Shown: positions 1-8,450 of the stretch, in pieces
How the letters are laid out: each line of letters begins with the position of its first letter
How positions within the stretch are numbered: the stretch's first letter is position 1
NCBI RefSeq assembly: GCF_013185185.1
Contig: NZ_JAAZWE010000007.1
Coordinates: 186,001-250,000, forward strand
Reading direction: 5' to 3'
Origin: Saccharibacillus endophyticus
GTDB lineage: Bacteria > Bacillota > Bacilli > Paenibacillales > Paenibacillaceae
Length of the DNA stretch: 64,000 nt
The notes under the pieces: generated by a model
Told to the model about the DNA's origin: nothing
The model's database searches: none
What the model saw: only the letters and a program-made list of their open reading frames with translations
Program-made: the position numbers and the translations under genes

Positions 1-1
1 G

Positions 2-49
2 AAGACGGCCATCGTTCAGCTTCTCCTCGACATTGAAACGACAGGATAA
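2..49 (+). CDS. C-terminal end of an upstream gene, possibly CcpN-like regulator (partial)
   Basis: An open frame enters from the left edge and stops with TAA 18 bases before the next start. Only 15 codons are visible, ending IETTG, so the sequence alone cannot identify it. In Bacillus the gene just upstream of the PEP synthase/PPDK regulatory protein is ccpN (yqzB), a CBS-domain repressor of gluconeogenic genes; this guess rests on gene order only. Confidence 0.35.
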   Translation, partial: KTAIVQLLLDIETTG

Positions 50-67
50 CGGGAGGACACGCAGACG

Positions 68-877
68 ATGGAACAAAGCACGCCATTCATTACCATTTGT
101 TCGGATTCGGTCGGCGATACGGCGGAAGCGGTCGTACAAGCCGTCATTCACCAATTCGAGCATCGGGAAGTTTCGATTAAGCGTTACGGCAACGTGCGGC
201 ATGAAGACGAGCTGCGCAAGTTGATGGAAGAAGCCGCCGAGCATAAAGGCTTCGTCGCCTATACGCTCGTTCAGCCGGAACTTCGCGAGACCATTCGCGA
301 GGAAGCCGTGCGCTTGGATGTGCGGGTCGTCGATATTATGGGGCCCATGATGCAGGCGTTCATCGACACGTTCAGCGGAGCGCCGCCAACCCGGAGACCG
401 GGCGTGCTGCGCAAGATGGACGAGAATTACTTCCGCCGCATGGAGGCGATCGAGTTTACCGTAGCCAGCGACGACGGGCGCGATCTTGGAGCGATGCTCG
501 AAGCGGATATCGTGCTGATGGGCATCTCGAGAACGTCGAAGACGCCGCTGGGCATTTTTCTCGCTCATCGGGGGAAGAAGGTCGTCAATTATCCCGTCGT
601 GCCCGAAATCGCGCCGCCTCAGCAGCTGCTCAGCCTGCCCAAAGAACGGTTGGTCGGCCTGACGATTGCGCCGGAGGCGATGCTCAAGATCCGTTCCGAA
701 CGGCTCCGCTCGCTGGGACTTCCGGTAGGTTCGCAATACGACAGCCTGGAGCGGATCAAGGAAGAATTGGACTATGCCGAGACGCTGTATGCGCGGTTGG
801 GCTGCCTGGTCGTGGATATTACGGATCGAGCGATCGAAGAGACGTCCGGCTTAATCTTGAACGGATTGCAACTTTGA
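68..877 (+). CDS. Pyruvate, water/phosphate dikinase regulatory protein (YqfL/PpsR family)
   Basis: A 269-residue cytosolic protein of the bifunctional kinase/pyrophosphorylase family that switches PEP synthase or pyruvate phosphate dikinase off and on by threonine phosphorylation and dephosphorylation. The family signature is clear: an N-terminal ICSDSVGDTAE block, the nucleotide-binding loop GISRTSKTP near residues 151-160, and a C-terminal half with NYPVVPEI and an LxxLGLPVGSQY block. Length matches the family. The ATG follows GGGAGG (51-56). With glpX next, and possibly ccpN before it, the locus concerns the glycolysis/gluconeogenesis switch. Which dikinase it acts on cannot be read here. 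Confidence 0.92.
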   Translation: MEQSTPFITICSDSVGDTAEAVVQAVIHQFEHREVSIKRYGNVRHEDELRKLMEEAAEHKGFVAYTLVQPELRETIREEAVRLDVRVVDIMGPMMQAFIDTFSGAPPTRRPGVLRKMDENYFRRMEAIEFTVASDDGRDLGAMLEADIVLMGISRTSKTPLGIFLAHRGKKVVNYPVVPEIAPPQQLLSLPKERLVGLTIAPEAMLKIRSERLRSLGLPVGSQYDSLERIKEELDYAETLYARLGCLVVDITDRAIEETSGLILNGLQL

Positions 878-1041
878 CGAAGGAAATACGAAGACGCCAG
901 TAAACAAGATCGACTTACAGCGTTCTTCTTTACTTAATAGCTTTAACGCGGAACCCTTGCAATTCATGAAAGTATCGCGATAACGGATACCCGAATGAAT
1001 GGATCAAAAGGCATCCGACGAATCGAATGGAGGGATTGACC

Positions 1042-2046
1042 ATGGAACGCGAATTGACCCTGGAGATTGTGCGAGTGACGGAGTTAGGTGCATTGGCAGC
1101 GGCGAAATGGATCGGCAGAGGGGACAAAAATGCGGCGGACGGCGCGGCCACGACCGCGATCCGCTCCATGTTCGATTCCGTTTCGATTAACGGCACGGTC
1201 GTGATCGGCGAAGGCGAGATGGACGACGCCCCGATGCTGTACATCGGCGAACAGGTCGGAACGAAAGAAGGCCCCGAAGTCGATGTGGCGGTCGATCCGC
1301 TCGAAGGGACCGAAGTCGTCGCGGCCGGTTTGCACAATGCGCAGGCCGTGATCGCGATCGCGGAAAAAGGCAGTTTGCTGCATGCGCCGGATATCTATAT
1401 GGAGAAACTGGCCTGCGGCCCGGAGCTTGCGGGCAAGCTGAGCCTGAACGATCCGGTCGAGCTGACCCTGCAAAAGGCCGCTCATTACACGGGCCGCGCG
1501 CTTTCCGACCTGACCGTCATGGTGCTGGAGCGCGAGCGCCACGAAGAACTGATCTCCCGGCTGCGCGGAGCGGGCGTGCGCATCAAGCTGCTCGGTCACG
1601 GCGACGTGGCGGGCGCGATCGCCGCGGCGCTGCCGGACAGCGGCGTCGATCTGTATCTCGGTTCCGGCGGTGCGCCGGAAGGCGTGTTGGCTGCCGCGGC
1701 CATGCGCTGCCTCGGCGGCGATATGCAGGGACGCCTGCTGCCGGACGGCCCGTTCGAGAAGCAGCGCTGCATCTCGATGGGCATCGAAGATCCTTCCCGC
1801 GTGCTGACGCTGGAAGACATGGCGGGCACCGGCGACGTGCTGTTCGCGGCGACGGGCGTGACGAGCGGCGAGTTTCTGGACGGCGTTCGCATGATCGGCA
1901 AAGACCGCGCCGAGACTCACTCCGTCATCATGCGCGCCAGCAGCCGTACCGTGCGCTACATCCGCAGCATGCACTACTTGCCGCTGAAGCAGTTCCCGAC
2001 GGGGCTTGCGGAAGTGCCGGTGATCGGCAAAGTCGCTTCGCTGTAA
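1042..2046 (+). CDS. glpX: Class II fructose-1,6-bisphosphatase GlpX
   Basis: A 334-residue cytosolic phosphatase that hydrolyses fructose-1,6-bisphosphate to fructose-6-phosphate in gluconeogenesis. GlpX hallmarks are visible: RGDKNAADGAA, the metal-binding IGEGEMDDAPMLY, the DPLEGTE motif near residue 86 and the LGSGGAPEG loop. I place the start at 1042, not at an in-frame ATG 15 bases earlier. The earlier ATG overlaps a GGAGGG ribosome binding site (1029-1034) that lies 7 bases before the chosen ATG, and MERELTLEIVRVTE is the usual family N-terminus. The neighbouring dikinase regulator supports a gluconeogenic role. A hairpin terminator follows. Confidence 0.96.
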   Translation: MERELTLEIVRVTELGALAAAKWIGRGDKNAADGAATTAIRSMFDSVSINGTVVIGEGEMDDAPMLYIGEQVGTKEGPEVDVAVDPLEGTEVVAAGLHNAQAVIAIAEKGSLLHAPDIYMEKLACGPELAGKLSLNDPVELTLQKAAHYTGRALSDLTVMVLERERHEELISRLRGAGVRIKLLGHGDVAGAIAAALPDSGVDLYLGSGGAPEGVLAAAAMRCLGGDMQGRLLPDGPFEKQRCISMGIEDPSRVLTLEDMAGTGDVLFAATGVTSGEFLDGVRMIGKDRAETHSVIMRASSRTVRYIRSMHYLPLKQFPTGLAEVPVIGKVASL

Positions 2047-2131
2047 TCCAGTCATCGAATCGCATTCTTCCGTTCTTTAGGGTTAGCCTTGCTTTTCGCT
2101 TTCGTTTTGATTTTCGATTCTCTGTTTCCTT

Positions 2132-2167
2132 GCTCGCTCCGCGATTCTGCGGGCGAGTCTTTTTTTG
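2132..2167 (+). terminator. Intrinsic terminator after glpX
   Basis: CTCGC-T-CCGC pairs with GCGGGCGAG around a short loop and is followed by a T-run. The rest of the 2047-2427 gap holds no convincing gene. A short minus-strand frame (2083-2274) is basic and low-complexity, has no ribosome binding site, and I treat it as chance. Confidence 0.75.
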
Positions 2168-2427
2168 TTTTTAGGCAAGTTGCCGTTCGGGCCGTTTTTC
2201 AAATTACAGGTTAACATTGGCTTTTCGACTTCCATCGACGGCTGCAAACCGGACAGGAAGCGGGGTCGCCTCACTCTTGCCCAAGGTCAACAAAGTTTGG
2301 CGGCTATCAGACTATTTCGCGGGGCTTACAACGTTCCCCTGCGGCTATAATGTTTCTGTAGACCCACTGCAAACCTGCTTGTTATGATGGACATCGTTCA
2401 GGAAATAAGGGGTTTGGGGGCAGCAAA

Positions 2428-3297
2428 ATGGTTGATGTCTACGAAAAAATCAAAGAAGGCGAGCGGGGAGCCTGGGTCAGCATTATTGCGTATCTGATCC
2501 TGTCCGCGCTTAAGCTGACTGTCGGATACGTATTCCTGTCCAGCGCGCTGCAAGCGGACGGATTGAATAACTTGACGGATATCGTGGCTTCGATCGCGGT
2601 ATTGATCGGGCTGCGCATTTCGCAAAAGCCGCCGGATAAAGACCACGCCTACGGCCATTTTCGCGCGGAAACGGTGGCGGCGCTCGTAGCTTCGGTGATT
2701 ATGGCTTTCGTCGGACTGGAAGTGCTGGTCGGGGCGGGGCAGTCGATCGCGAGAGGCACGGGAGAAGCGCCTCAGGCCTGGGTAGCGGCCGTGGCGTTAC
2801 TTTGCGCGGTGGCGATGTATGGCGTCTATCGGTACAACCGCGATCTGTCGATCAAGACGGGAAGCCAGGCGCTGATGGCTGCCGCAAAAGACAATCTGTC
2901 CGACGCCTTGGTCAGTATCGGCGCCGCGATCGGCATCCTCGGTTCGCAATTCGGCATGCCGTGGTTGGACGTGGTGACGGCATTCGTCGTAGGCTTGATC
3001 ATTTGCAAAACGGCCTGGGAAATTTTGCGCGACTCCTTGCACCGTCTAACCGATGGGTTTGATGAAAAGGAACTGACCGAAATTCGCGAAGCGATCGCGC
3101 AGGTCGAGGGCGTCGAATATGTACGCGAGCTGAAGGCGCGCGTTAACGGAAGCCAGACGGTACTGGATGTCACCATTGAAGTTCCGCGCGACTTGAGCAT
3201 CGTCGAAGGCCATGATATCGCGGACCGGGTCGAGCATGAAATGAAAGAAAACCATGCGATTTATTTTGTCAGCGTCCATGTGGAACCGAAAGAATAG
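2428..3297 (+). CDS. Cation diffusion facilitator transporter, manganese-type (MneP/MneS-like)
   Basis: A 289-residue membrane antiporter of the CDF family, expected to export divalent metal in exchange for protons. Six transmembrane segments fill residues 15-205 and a cytoplasmic ferredoxin-like domain follows (VEGVEYVRELKARVNGS, VEHEMKEN). The TM2 metal site reads NNLTD (N-x-x-x-D) instead of the HxxxD of zinc exporters, and the TM5 site reads DNLSD (D-x-x-x-D). Together with LRISQKPPDKDHAYGHFRAET this resembles Bacillus MneP/MneS, so manganese is the likely substrate (inference from family). No Mn riboswitch was recognised upstream. The gene appears to be transcribed alone. Confidence 0.88.
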   Translation: MVDVYEKIKEGERGAWVSIIAYLILSALKLTVGYVFLSSALQADGLNNLTDIVASIAVLIGLRISQKPPDKDHAYGHFRAETVAALVASVIMAFVGLEVLVGAGQSIARGTGEAPQAWVAAVALLCAVAMYGVYRYNRDLSIKTGSQALMAAAKDNLSDALVSIGAAIGILGSQFGMPWLDVVTAFVVGLIICKTAWEILRDSLHRLTDGFDEKELTEIREAIAQVEGVEYVRELKARVNGSQTVLDVTIEVPRDLSIVEGHDIADRVEHEMKENHAIYFVSVHVEPKE

Positions 3298-3316
3298 TCC
3301 TGTCAAGCAACTACCG

Positions 3317-3354
3317 AAGGAACCGAAGCCCCTAACAGCCGAGGTTCTTTTTTG
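3317..3354 (+). terminator. Possible weak terminator after the CDF gene
   Basis: GGAACC and GGTTC can pair around a loop and are followed by six T. The stem is short, so this is tentative. Confidence 0.45.
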
Positions 3355-3451
3355 CGATCGGAAAATATATGGCGCACCGAGGTTGTCGCTGTGTATTCGG
3401 GGGTAAAAAGAAGCAGCAAGCCATCATCGACTTCCGAGAGGGGAACATCAT

Positions 3452-4687
3452 ATGGGCAATCCGAAAGCGCTGATTTCCGGGGCGAGCATCGCCGGTTTGA
3501 GCACCGCGTTTTGGCTGGGCAAAGCAGGCTGGGACGTGACCGTGATCGAACGCGCCGAGGCTTTTCGCGACGGCGGGCAAAATATCGACGTGCGGGGCGC
3601 AGCGCGGGAAGTGCTGCGCAAAATGGGGTTGGAAGATCAGGTTCGCGCCCGGACGACGACCGAAAAAGGCACCGCATTCGTGAACGGTCAGGGAGAGGTC
3701 GTCGGCGCTTTCCCGGTCGAAGGTTCCGACGGGCTGACGGCGGAACTGGAGATTTTGCGCGGCGATCTGGCACGAATCGTATTGGACGCCCTTCCGGCCG
3801 GCGTGAATATCCGCTACGGCGAACGGATCGAAAGCGTGTCCGATCCGGGCGATTATGTGCAGGTCGCTTTGCGCTCGGGAGCGACGGAAACCTATGATCT
3901 GTTGATTATCGCGGAAGGCGTGCGATCCAAAACGCGCGAGCTGGTTTTCGCGGAGGAAGTCTCGCGGCGCGAGCTTCAGCTCAATATCGCTTACGGCACG
4001 ATCGCGCGGACGCCGGAAGACGACGATTGGTGGCGTTGGTATACCGCCACGGAAAAGCGCCAAGTCTGCTTGCGTCCCGACAATCAGGGGACGATCCGCG
4101 CGATGCTCGCTTACGGCAGCGAGCGCAGCATCGCCGATCTGTCGCCCGATCAGGCGCGCTCTGAACTGCGCGATATTTTCGCGGGCGCCGGATGGCAAAC
4201 GGATCGCGTGATCGAAGGCTTTTCGACTTCGCAGGACGTATATTTCGACTATCTGACGCAGATCAAGATGCCGGACTGGTCGAAAAAAAGAGTCTGCGTC
4301 ACCGGCGACGCAGCTTGGTGCGTGACGCCGCTGGGCGGAGGCGGATCGTCGCTCGCGCTGATCGGCGGATACGTGCTGGCGGCTTTCTTGTCGCAGTCCT
4401 CGGACGAATCTTCGACGTCAACGCAAAAAGCCGACAATCTCAATATCAGCGAAGCGTTGGATCGCTACGAAAAGTGGATGCGGCCGATCGTGGACGACGC
4501 GCAAAAGCTGCCGCCCGGCACGCCGGACCTGTTTTATCCGCGAACCAAAATGGGCGTCGGCACGATCCGGACCGTGATCCGGATCGCCAGCTTCGGGCCG
4601 CTTCGCAAAGTCGCGTCCCGCATGGGGCATGTCGCCCGGACCAAGCGGGAGCTTCCGGAGATCCGATTGGTTCAAACGAAAAGCTGA
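3452..4687 (+). CDS. FAD-dependent monooxygenase (class A flavin hydroxylase type)
   Basis: A 411-residue flavoprotein, probably a cytosolic NAD(P)H-dependent aromatic hydroxylase. The N-terminal Rossmann motif is slightly variant (ISGASIAGLSTAFWLGKAG, then a charged residue at VIER). The second FAD-binding motif, VCVTGDAAWCVTPLGGGGSS, is near residues 284-303. An Arg-containing block (FPVEGSDGLTAELEILRGDLARI) lies where this family contacts FAD and substrate. Length fits. The ATG follows a GAGAGGGG site. The substrate is unknown; some relatives inactivate tetracyclines or rifamycins, but nothing here proves that. Confidence 0.85.
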   Translation: MGNPKALISGASIAGLSTAFWLGKAGWDVTVIERAEAFRDGGQNIDVRGAAREVLRKMGLEDQVRARTTTEKGTAFVNGQGEVVGAFPVEGSDGLTAELEILRGDLARIVLDALPAGVNIRYGERIESVSDPGDYVQVALRSGATETYDLLIIAEGVRSKTRELVFAEEVSRRELQLNIAYGTIARTPEDDDWWRWYTATEKRQVCLRPDNQGTIRAMLAYGSERSIADLSPDQARSELRDIFAGAGWQTDRVIEGFSTSQDVYFDYLTQIKMPDWSKKRVCVTGDAAWCVTPLGGGGSSLALIGGYVLAAFLSQSSDESSTSTQKADNLNISEALDRYEKWMRPIVDDAQKLPPGTPDLFYPRTKMGVGTIRTVIRIASFGPLRKVASRMGHVARTKRELPEIRLVQTKS

Positions 4688-4727
4688 CAAGCGCCGGATG
4701 CTTCGTTTGCAGCAAGTTGCACCTGGA

Positions 4728-4751
4728 AGAATAAGCGAATCTGCTTATTCT
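4728..4751. terminator. Perfect 9-bp or longer hairpin before the main terminator
   Basis: AGAATAAGC and GCTTATTCT pair around a 6-base loop, about 40 bases before the stronger bidirectional terminator. It may act as a first terminator or protect the 3' end. Confidence 0.5.
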
Positions 4752-4787
4752 TCTTGCGTATTCTTGATTCAATCGGATCGCAAATCA

Positions 4788-4836
4788 AAAAAGGACTTGG
4801 CCTTTCCGCCTTCAAGCGGAAAAACCAAGTCCTTTT
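4788..4836. terminator. Bidirectional terminator between convergent genes
   Basis: AAAAAGGACTTGG pairs with CCAAGTCCTTTTT and an inner stem TTCCGC/GCGGAA extends it. A-run and T-run on the two sides allow it to serve the plus-strand monooxygenase and the minus-strand MFS gene. Confidence 0.9.
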
Positions 4837-4855
4837 TCGTCTGCGTTTTTTCGAT

Positions 4856-6088
4856 TTACGAATGTTCGACTGATTGCGTGCCTGTAAGCTTTTCCGCTCG
4901 TTTTTGGTCGCTGCGTCCGACTCCCAGCACCAGCAGGAAACACAGGAATAACACGATCGCCGCCGACACGTACGGATAGTTGATGTTGACGTCGAACAAC
5001 GATCCGGCCACGATCGGCCCCGCGATATTGCCCAGGCTGCTGTACGCGGAGTTGAGTCCGGCCGCAAATCCTTGCTGTTCGCCTGCGCGGCGCGAGATTT
5101 GCGTGCCGATCGCCGGACGAAGGATGTCGATCGACAGGAACACGATGAACGTGACCGTCACGATCAACCAGTATTCATGCACGAACAGCGTCATCAATAC
5201 AAAGATTGCGGCTGCCGCCAGACAGATCGAGATCACGCGCTGCTCGCCGAAGCGGTTCAACAGCCACCCGAAGATCGTCGCCTGCACGACGGCGCCGGCG
5301 ATCGAACCGAAGGTGATGATGATCGCGATATCGCGAGCCGTAAAGCCGAACTTGTGGTCCACGAACAGTCCGAATACCGTCTCGTAGTTCGCCAGGCCGA
5401 AAGCGCTGACGAATACGATAATCAGGCTGAGGAAATACGGCGTCCGGTACGAAGTGATCAGCTGCTTGAACAGGCTGTCGCGCTTGCCGACGTTCGCGGC
5501 CGCGATCTCGGCGCGGCGCTCGACGCTGAGCGATTCCGGCAGCACGAGCAGCGTGACCACGCCCGAGATCAGTGCGGCAATGCCGGCTGCGAAGAACGGC
5601 ACGCGAATACCGAATTCGGCCAGGAAGCCGCCGATGCCGGGACCGATAATGAATCCGGTGGTAATGGCCGCATTGATGAAGCCCATGCCTTTCGCGCGCT
5701 CTTCGTCAGTCGTGATATCCGCCGTATAGGCCATGACGGCCGGCATGATCAGGGCCGCGCCGATGCCGCCGAGAATACGCGACACGAACAGCAGCCACGG
5801 CGCGTTCGCCAGACCGAACAGGAACTCCGATACGGCGAAGATGGCCATGCCGATAATAATGACCCGTTTGCGTCCGAGACGGTCGGAAATCCGGCCGCCG
5901 ATCGGCGAACAGATCAATTGGGAGACGGAGAAAGTCGCGGTCAGCAGGCCTACGACACTGCCGCCGATATGCAGCGTATTCATGTAGGTCGGCATGATCG
6001 GAACGACCAGCCCGATGCCGGTGAAAACAAGGAAAATATTGAACATGAGCAGCAGCAGCGCCGCCCGATTGCGAAGCATCAAAGCCAT
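4856..6088 (-). CDS. MFS multidrug/tetracycline-type efflux transporter
   Basis: A 410-residue major facilitator with about 12 transmembrane segments, expected to export drugs by proton antiport. The first half has the drug:H+ antiporter motif A, GGRISDRLGRKRV, between TM2 and TM3. TM5 carries the motif C-like stretch INAAITTGFIIGPGIGGFLAE, typical of NorA/Blt/TetA exporters. The start is ATG at 6088, 8 bases after GGAGG; a TTG five codons earlier overlaps that site and is unlikely. It lies 36 bases downstream of a TetR-family gene on the same strand, so it is probably co-transcribed with and repressed by it. Confidence 0.9.
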   Translation of the reverse strand: MALMLRNRAALLLLMFNIFLVFTGIGLVVPIMPTYMNTLHIGGSVVGLLTATFSVSQLICSPIGGRISDRLGRKRVIIIGMAIFAVSEFLFGLANAPWLLFVSRILGGIGAALIMPAVMAYTADITTDEERAKGMGFINAAITTGFIIGPGIGGFLAEFGIRVPFFAAGIAALISGVVTLLVLPESLSVERRAEIAAANVGKRDSLFKQLITSYRTPYFLSLIIVFVSAFGLANYETVFGLFVDHKFGFTARDIAIIITFGSIAGAVVQATIFGWLLNRFGEQRVISICLAAAAIFVLMTLFVHEYWLIVTVTFIVFLSIDILRPAIGTQISRRAGEQQGFAAGLNSAYSSLGNIAGPIVAGSLFDVNINYPYVSAAIVLFLCFLLVLGVGRSDQKRAEKLTGTQSVEHS

Positions 6089-6124
6089 GGTGACATCCTC
6101 CAAAGTTCTTTCGTTATTCTTTTT

Positions 6125-6721
6125 TTATTTATTTTGTACAATGCCATGCAGAAATACTTGAATCGCCAACCGATACGTTTCCAATGCCTGCGTAAGATTG
6201 GCGCGCCTCGACACCTGACTCAGCCCGATGACGAGCGCCTCCAGCACGAGAGCCAAGCCCTGGACATCATTCTCGCGGAATTCGCCGCTGTCGATTCCCT
6301 GCTGGATCAGCATGCGGTTGAACGACAGATGCTCGGCGACCATCTCGGCCAACCGATCCTCGACTTCGCAGGTTTTATCATCGCCGATAAAAAATTCGTC
6401 AGCCGCTTTGGTCAGCGGGTGATTCAAGTCTTCCCGTACCATCTGCTCCGCGAAGCCGTACATTTTTTCCGTCGCGGTCGTATGCAGATGTTCTTTTTCT
6501 CTCCATTTGGCGATCCAGTCCCGGTCCCATTCATCCAGCAGATACAAGAATAGACCTTCTTTGCTTTTAAAATGGTAGTAGAGATTGCCTTTGCTGCTGC
6601 CTGTCGCCGCCGTGATCTCTTCGATCGACGTCGCTTTATAGCCTTTTTGCACGAACAAATGGCGCGCGGCGTCCGCGATCTTTTTGCGGGTCTGCTCGCT
6701 TTGGATTTGTTTCTTGTTCAC
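6125..6721 (-). CDS. TetR/AcrR family repressor of the MFS exporter
   Basis: A 198-residue one-component regulator. The N-terminal HTH is textbook (RKKIADAARHLFVQKGYKATSIEEITAATGSSKGNLYYHFKSKEGLF, residues 12-57). The C-terminal part is an all-helical ligand-binding domain of unknown specificity. Its position before the exporter on the same strand, with a palindrome and a hairpin leader upstream, argues for autoregulated control of drug efflux, with the inducer probably among the exporter's substrates (inference). The start ATG at 6721 follows GTGAGG. Confidence 0.92.
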   Translation of the reverse strand: MNKKQIQSEQTRKKIADAARHLFVQKGYKATSIEEITAATGSSKGNLYYHFKSKEGLFLYLLDEWDRDWIAKWREKEHLHTTATEKMYGFAEQMVREDLNHPLTKAADEFFIGDDKTCEVEDRLAEMVAEHLSFNRMLIQQGIDSGEFRENDVQGLALVLEALVIGLSQVSRRANLTQALETYRLAIQVFLHGIVQNK

Positions 6722-6753
6722 ATGTCCTCACCCTGGCTTTCTTATAAAAAGCT

Positions 6754-6790
6754 CCCGTTCCGGAATGTTCGCTAACGTTTTCCGGACGGG
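6754..6790 (-). promoter_or_regulatory. Leader hairpin followed by T-run upstream of the tetR-like gene
   Basis: On the minus strand CCCGTCCGGAA pairs with TTCCGGAACGGG (one bulge) and is followed by AGCTTTTT, 33 bases before the start codon. The shape is that of an intrinsic terminator or attenuator inside the 5' leader. The loop holds GTT-C-GC-T-AAC, itself nearly palindromic. It could instead be a protein operator. Confidence 0.55.
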
Positions 6791-6828
6791 CGCTTGATTG
6801 TACGGGATATAAAAAGTATCGGTTTTAT

Positions 6829-6842
6829 ACTGAACGTTCGGT
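6829..6842. promoter_or_regulatory. Candidate TetR-family operator
   Basis: The palindrome ACTGAACGTTCGGT has a perfect 8-bp core, GAACGTTC. On the minus strand it overlaps a TTGACC sequence that could serve as a -35 element for the tetR-MFS operon. A repressor bound here would block that promoter. Confidence 0.6.
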
Positions 6843-6919
6843 CAATATCTTACCAAATTCAAGCCGAAGTCGCAATAAAGAAATTAGGTAAGCGATACGG
6901 TTCGAAGCAAAAAGCCTGT

Positions 6920-6949
6920 TTGAGCTGCATTGTCCGCATCCTTTATAAT
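6920..6949 (+). promoter_or_regulatory. SigA-type promoter
   Basis: TTGAGC, an 18-base spacer and a perfect TATAAT lie 40 bases before the spermidine synthase-like gene. Confidence 0.65.
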
Positions 6950-6988
6950 GAATAAAAACGCGATTTCAAGCAGATAAGGGTCGAAGCG

Positions 6989-7762
6989 ATGAACATTCAG
7001 GAAAAGGTTTTGGCACGAATCCAAGAACACGGCAGCGAAATTACGGTAACGGATACGAATGTTTTATATGAAGAAAAAGGAAGGTTCAGGGTGCTGGGCT
7101 TCGCCGACGGCGACGTGCAGGGAGCGATGGATTTGGATGATCCGCGACGGATCGTGCTTGAATATCCGAGGGCGATCATTTACCTGATGGAGCATAACGA
7201 ACCTGGTTTCGAGCGGGCTTTTATCATCGGGCACGGAATCGGAACGATTGCCGGATATTTTGCGGATCGCGATATGCGGACAGCCGAGATCAGCCCGGCG
7301 ATCGCGTCGATCAGCCGGACTTATTTCGGATATGCGGGACCGGAAGTGAACGTGGGCGACGGCCGACAATTACTGAATCAGGAAGCGGATGGATCACTGG
7401 ATTATATCGTTTTGGATGCTTTTACGGAAAAGGGAACGCCTTGGCATCTGTTTACGCGGGAGTTTTGGAGTTTGGCCGACCTGAAGCTGAACGAACGAGG
7501 CGCGGTTCTGCTGAACGTGTTCGGTCGGGGACAGAGGGATTCGTTTATCGACGCGGTGTGGGCCGGGTTGTCGGAAGCTTTTGCTCATATCCGAGGATTT
7601 GCGTTGCCTCCCGACGATCCGCGCGATACCACCAATCGGATTCTGATCGGAGGTAAGCGCGCCGCTCAAGCCAAGCTGGGGCAAATGGCAGGATTTCAAC
7701 CCGCAGAGCCTGAACGCGGAACCGTATTGGAAGACGAGATGTTCGGTTATCGGCAAGAATGA
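6989..7762 (+). CDS. Spermidine synthase-like protein (class I Rossmann fold)
   Basis: A 257-residue cytosolic protein with the Rossmann core of polyamine aminopropyltransferases. It has the nucleotide-binding loop IIGHGIGTIAGYF, an acidic strand end (TAEISPAI), VGDGRQLL and YIVLDAF, in the order seen in SpeE relatives. The usual strict spermidine synthase motif set is not complete (GHGIGT replaces GGGDG), so many such genes are annotated only as fused or orphan spermidine synthase-like proteins. Substrate use is uncertain. It is the first gene of an apparent operon; the phosphatase gene starts 13 bases downstream. Confidence 0.75.
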   Translation: MNIQEKVLARIQEHGSEITVTDTNVLYEEKGRFRVLGFADGDVQGAMDLDDPRRIVLEYPRAIIYLMEHNEPGFERAFIIGHGIGTIAGYFADRDMRTAEISPAIASISRTYFGYAGPEVNVGDGRQLLNQEADGSLDYIVLDAFTEKGTPWHLFTREFWSLADLKLNERGAVLLNVFGRGQRDSFIDAVWAGLSEAFAHIRGFALPPDDPRDTTNRILIGGKRAAQAKLGQMAGFQPAEPERGTVLEDEMFGYRQE

Positions 7763-7775
7763 GGAGGTCTGCATA

Positions 7776-8420
7776 ATGAAGGAACAGCACAGCAAGGCAC
7801 CTATCGTAACGACATTATACCTAACGCGTCACGGTCAAACGGAATGGAATCTGGAGGGCCGACTGCAAGGACGCAAAGACTCGCCGTTGACGGAAAAAGG
7901 AGAACGGCATGCGGGTTGGCTCGGCGAATCGCTTGCGGACGTGCCGCTCGATGCCATCTATAGCAGCTCAAGCCCGCGCGCGGTACGGACGGCGGAAATT
8001 TTGCGAGGCAAAAGGCCGATTCAACTTCATGCGGTAAAGGATCTGCAGGAAGTGGACATGGGGCATTGGGAAGGTCGAACCGGAGCGGATATCGCAGCCG
8101 GATCGCCGGATGAATACGAGGCATTTTGGAAGGAACCGCATCGGTATGAGCCGACGAACGGCGGGGAGTCCTTTGTGCAATTGGGGAATCGGGTCGTTCC
8201 GGCCATCGAGCGTATTCTGAACGAAAACCACGGACGCAGCATTTTGGTCGTCACTCATGCCGCCGTGCTGAATCTGCTTATGACGGCGTTCAACGGGCAG
8301 GCAATCTCGGAAATGTGGAAGCCGCCGATCTTGGAATCGACCTGCCTGTGCAAAGTGGTGTACGGGCCGGGCGGAATGAACGTGGAGCTGCACGGGGACG
8401 TCTCGCATTATCGGACTTAG
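7776..8420 (+). CDS. Histidine phosphatase family protein (phosphoglycerate mutase-like)
   Basis: A 214-residue enzyme of the branch-1 histidine phosphatase superfamily. The catalytic LTRHGQTEWNLEGRLQGRKDSPLTEKG motif is near residues 14-40, SSPRAVRTAEIL carries the conserved Arg, GHWEGRTGADI carries the acid/base Glu region, and VVTHAAVLNLL contains the second catalytic His. The ATG follows GAGGAGG. It is probably a broad-specificity phosphatase such as PhoE or CobC-like and not a glycolytic mutase, judged from size and operon context. Confidence 0.88.
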   Translation: MKEQHSKAPIVTTLYLTRHGQTEWNLEGRLQGRKDSPLTEKGERHAGWLGESLADVPLDAIYSSSSPRAVRTAEILRGKRPIQLHAVKDLQEVDMGHWEGRTGADIAAGSPDEYEAFWKEPHRYEPTNGGESFVQLGNRVVPAIERILNENHGRSILVVTHAAVLNLLMTAFNGQAISEMWKPPILESTCLCKVVYGPGGMNVELHGDVSHYRT

Positions 8421-8450
8421 GACGCGTCGCGAACGAGGAGGAGGGGGAAA

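Noticed and set aside
2083..2274. Small basic protein on the minus strand after glpX
   Set aside because: Overlaps the glpX terminator, lacks a ribosome binding site, low-complexity composition.
2285..2427. Manganese (yybP-ykoY) riboswitch before the CDF exporter
   Set aside because: The conserved GGGGAGUA and loop motifs are not found; only a possible promoter is visible.
5072..6553. A 493-residue plus-strand frame across the MFS and TetR genes
   Set aside because: Composition (His, Arg, Gln, Asp rich) and position mark it as the shadow of two well-supported minus-strand genes.
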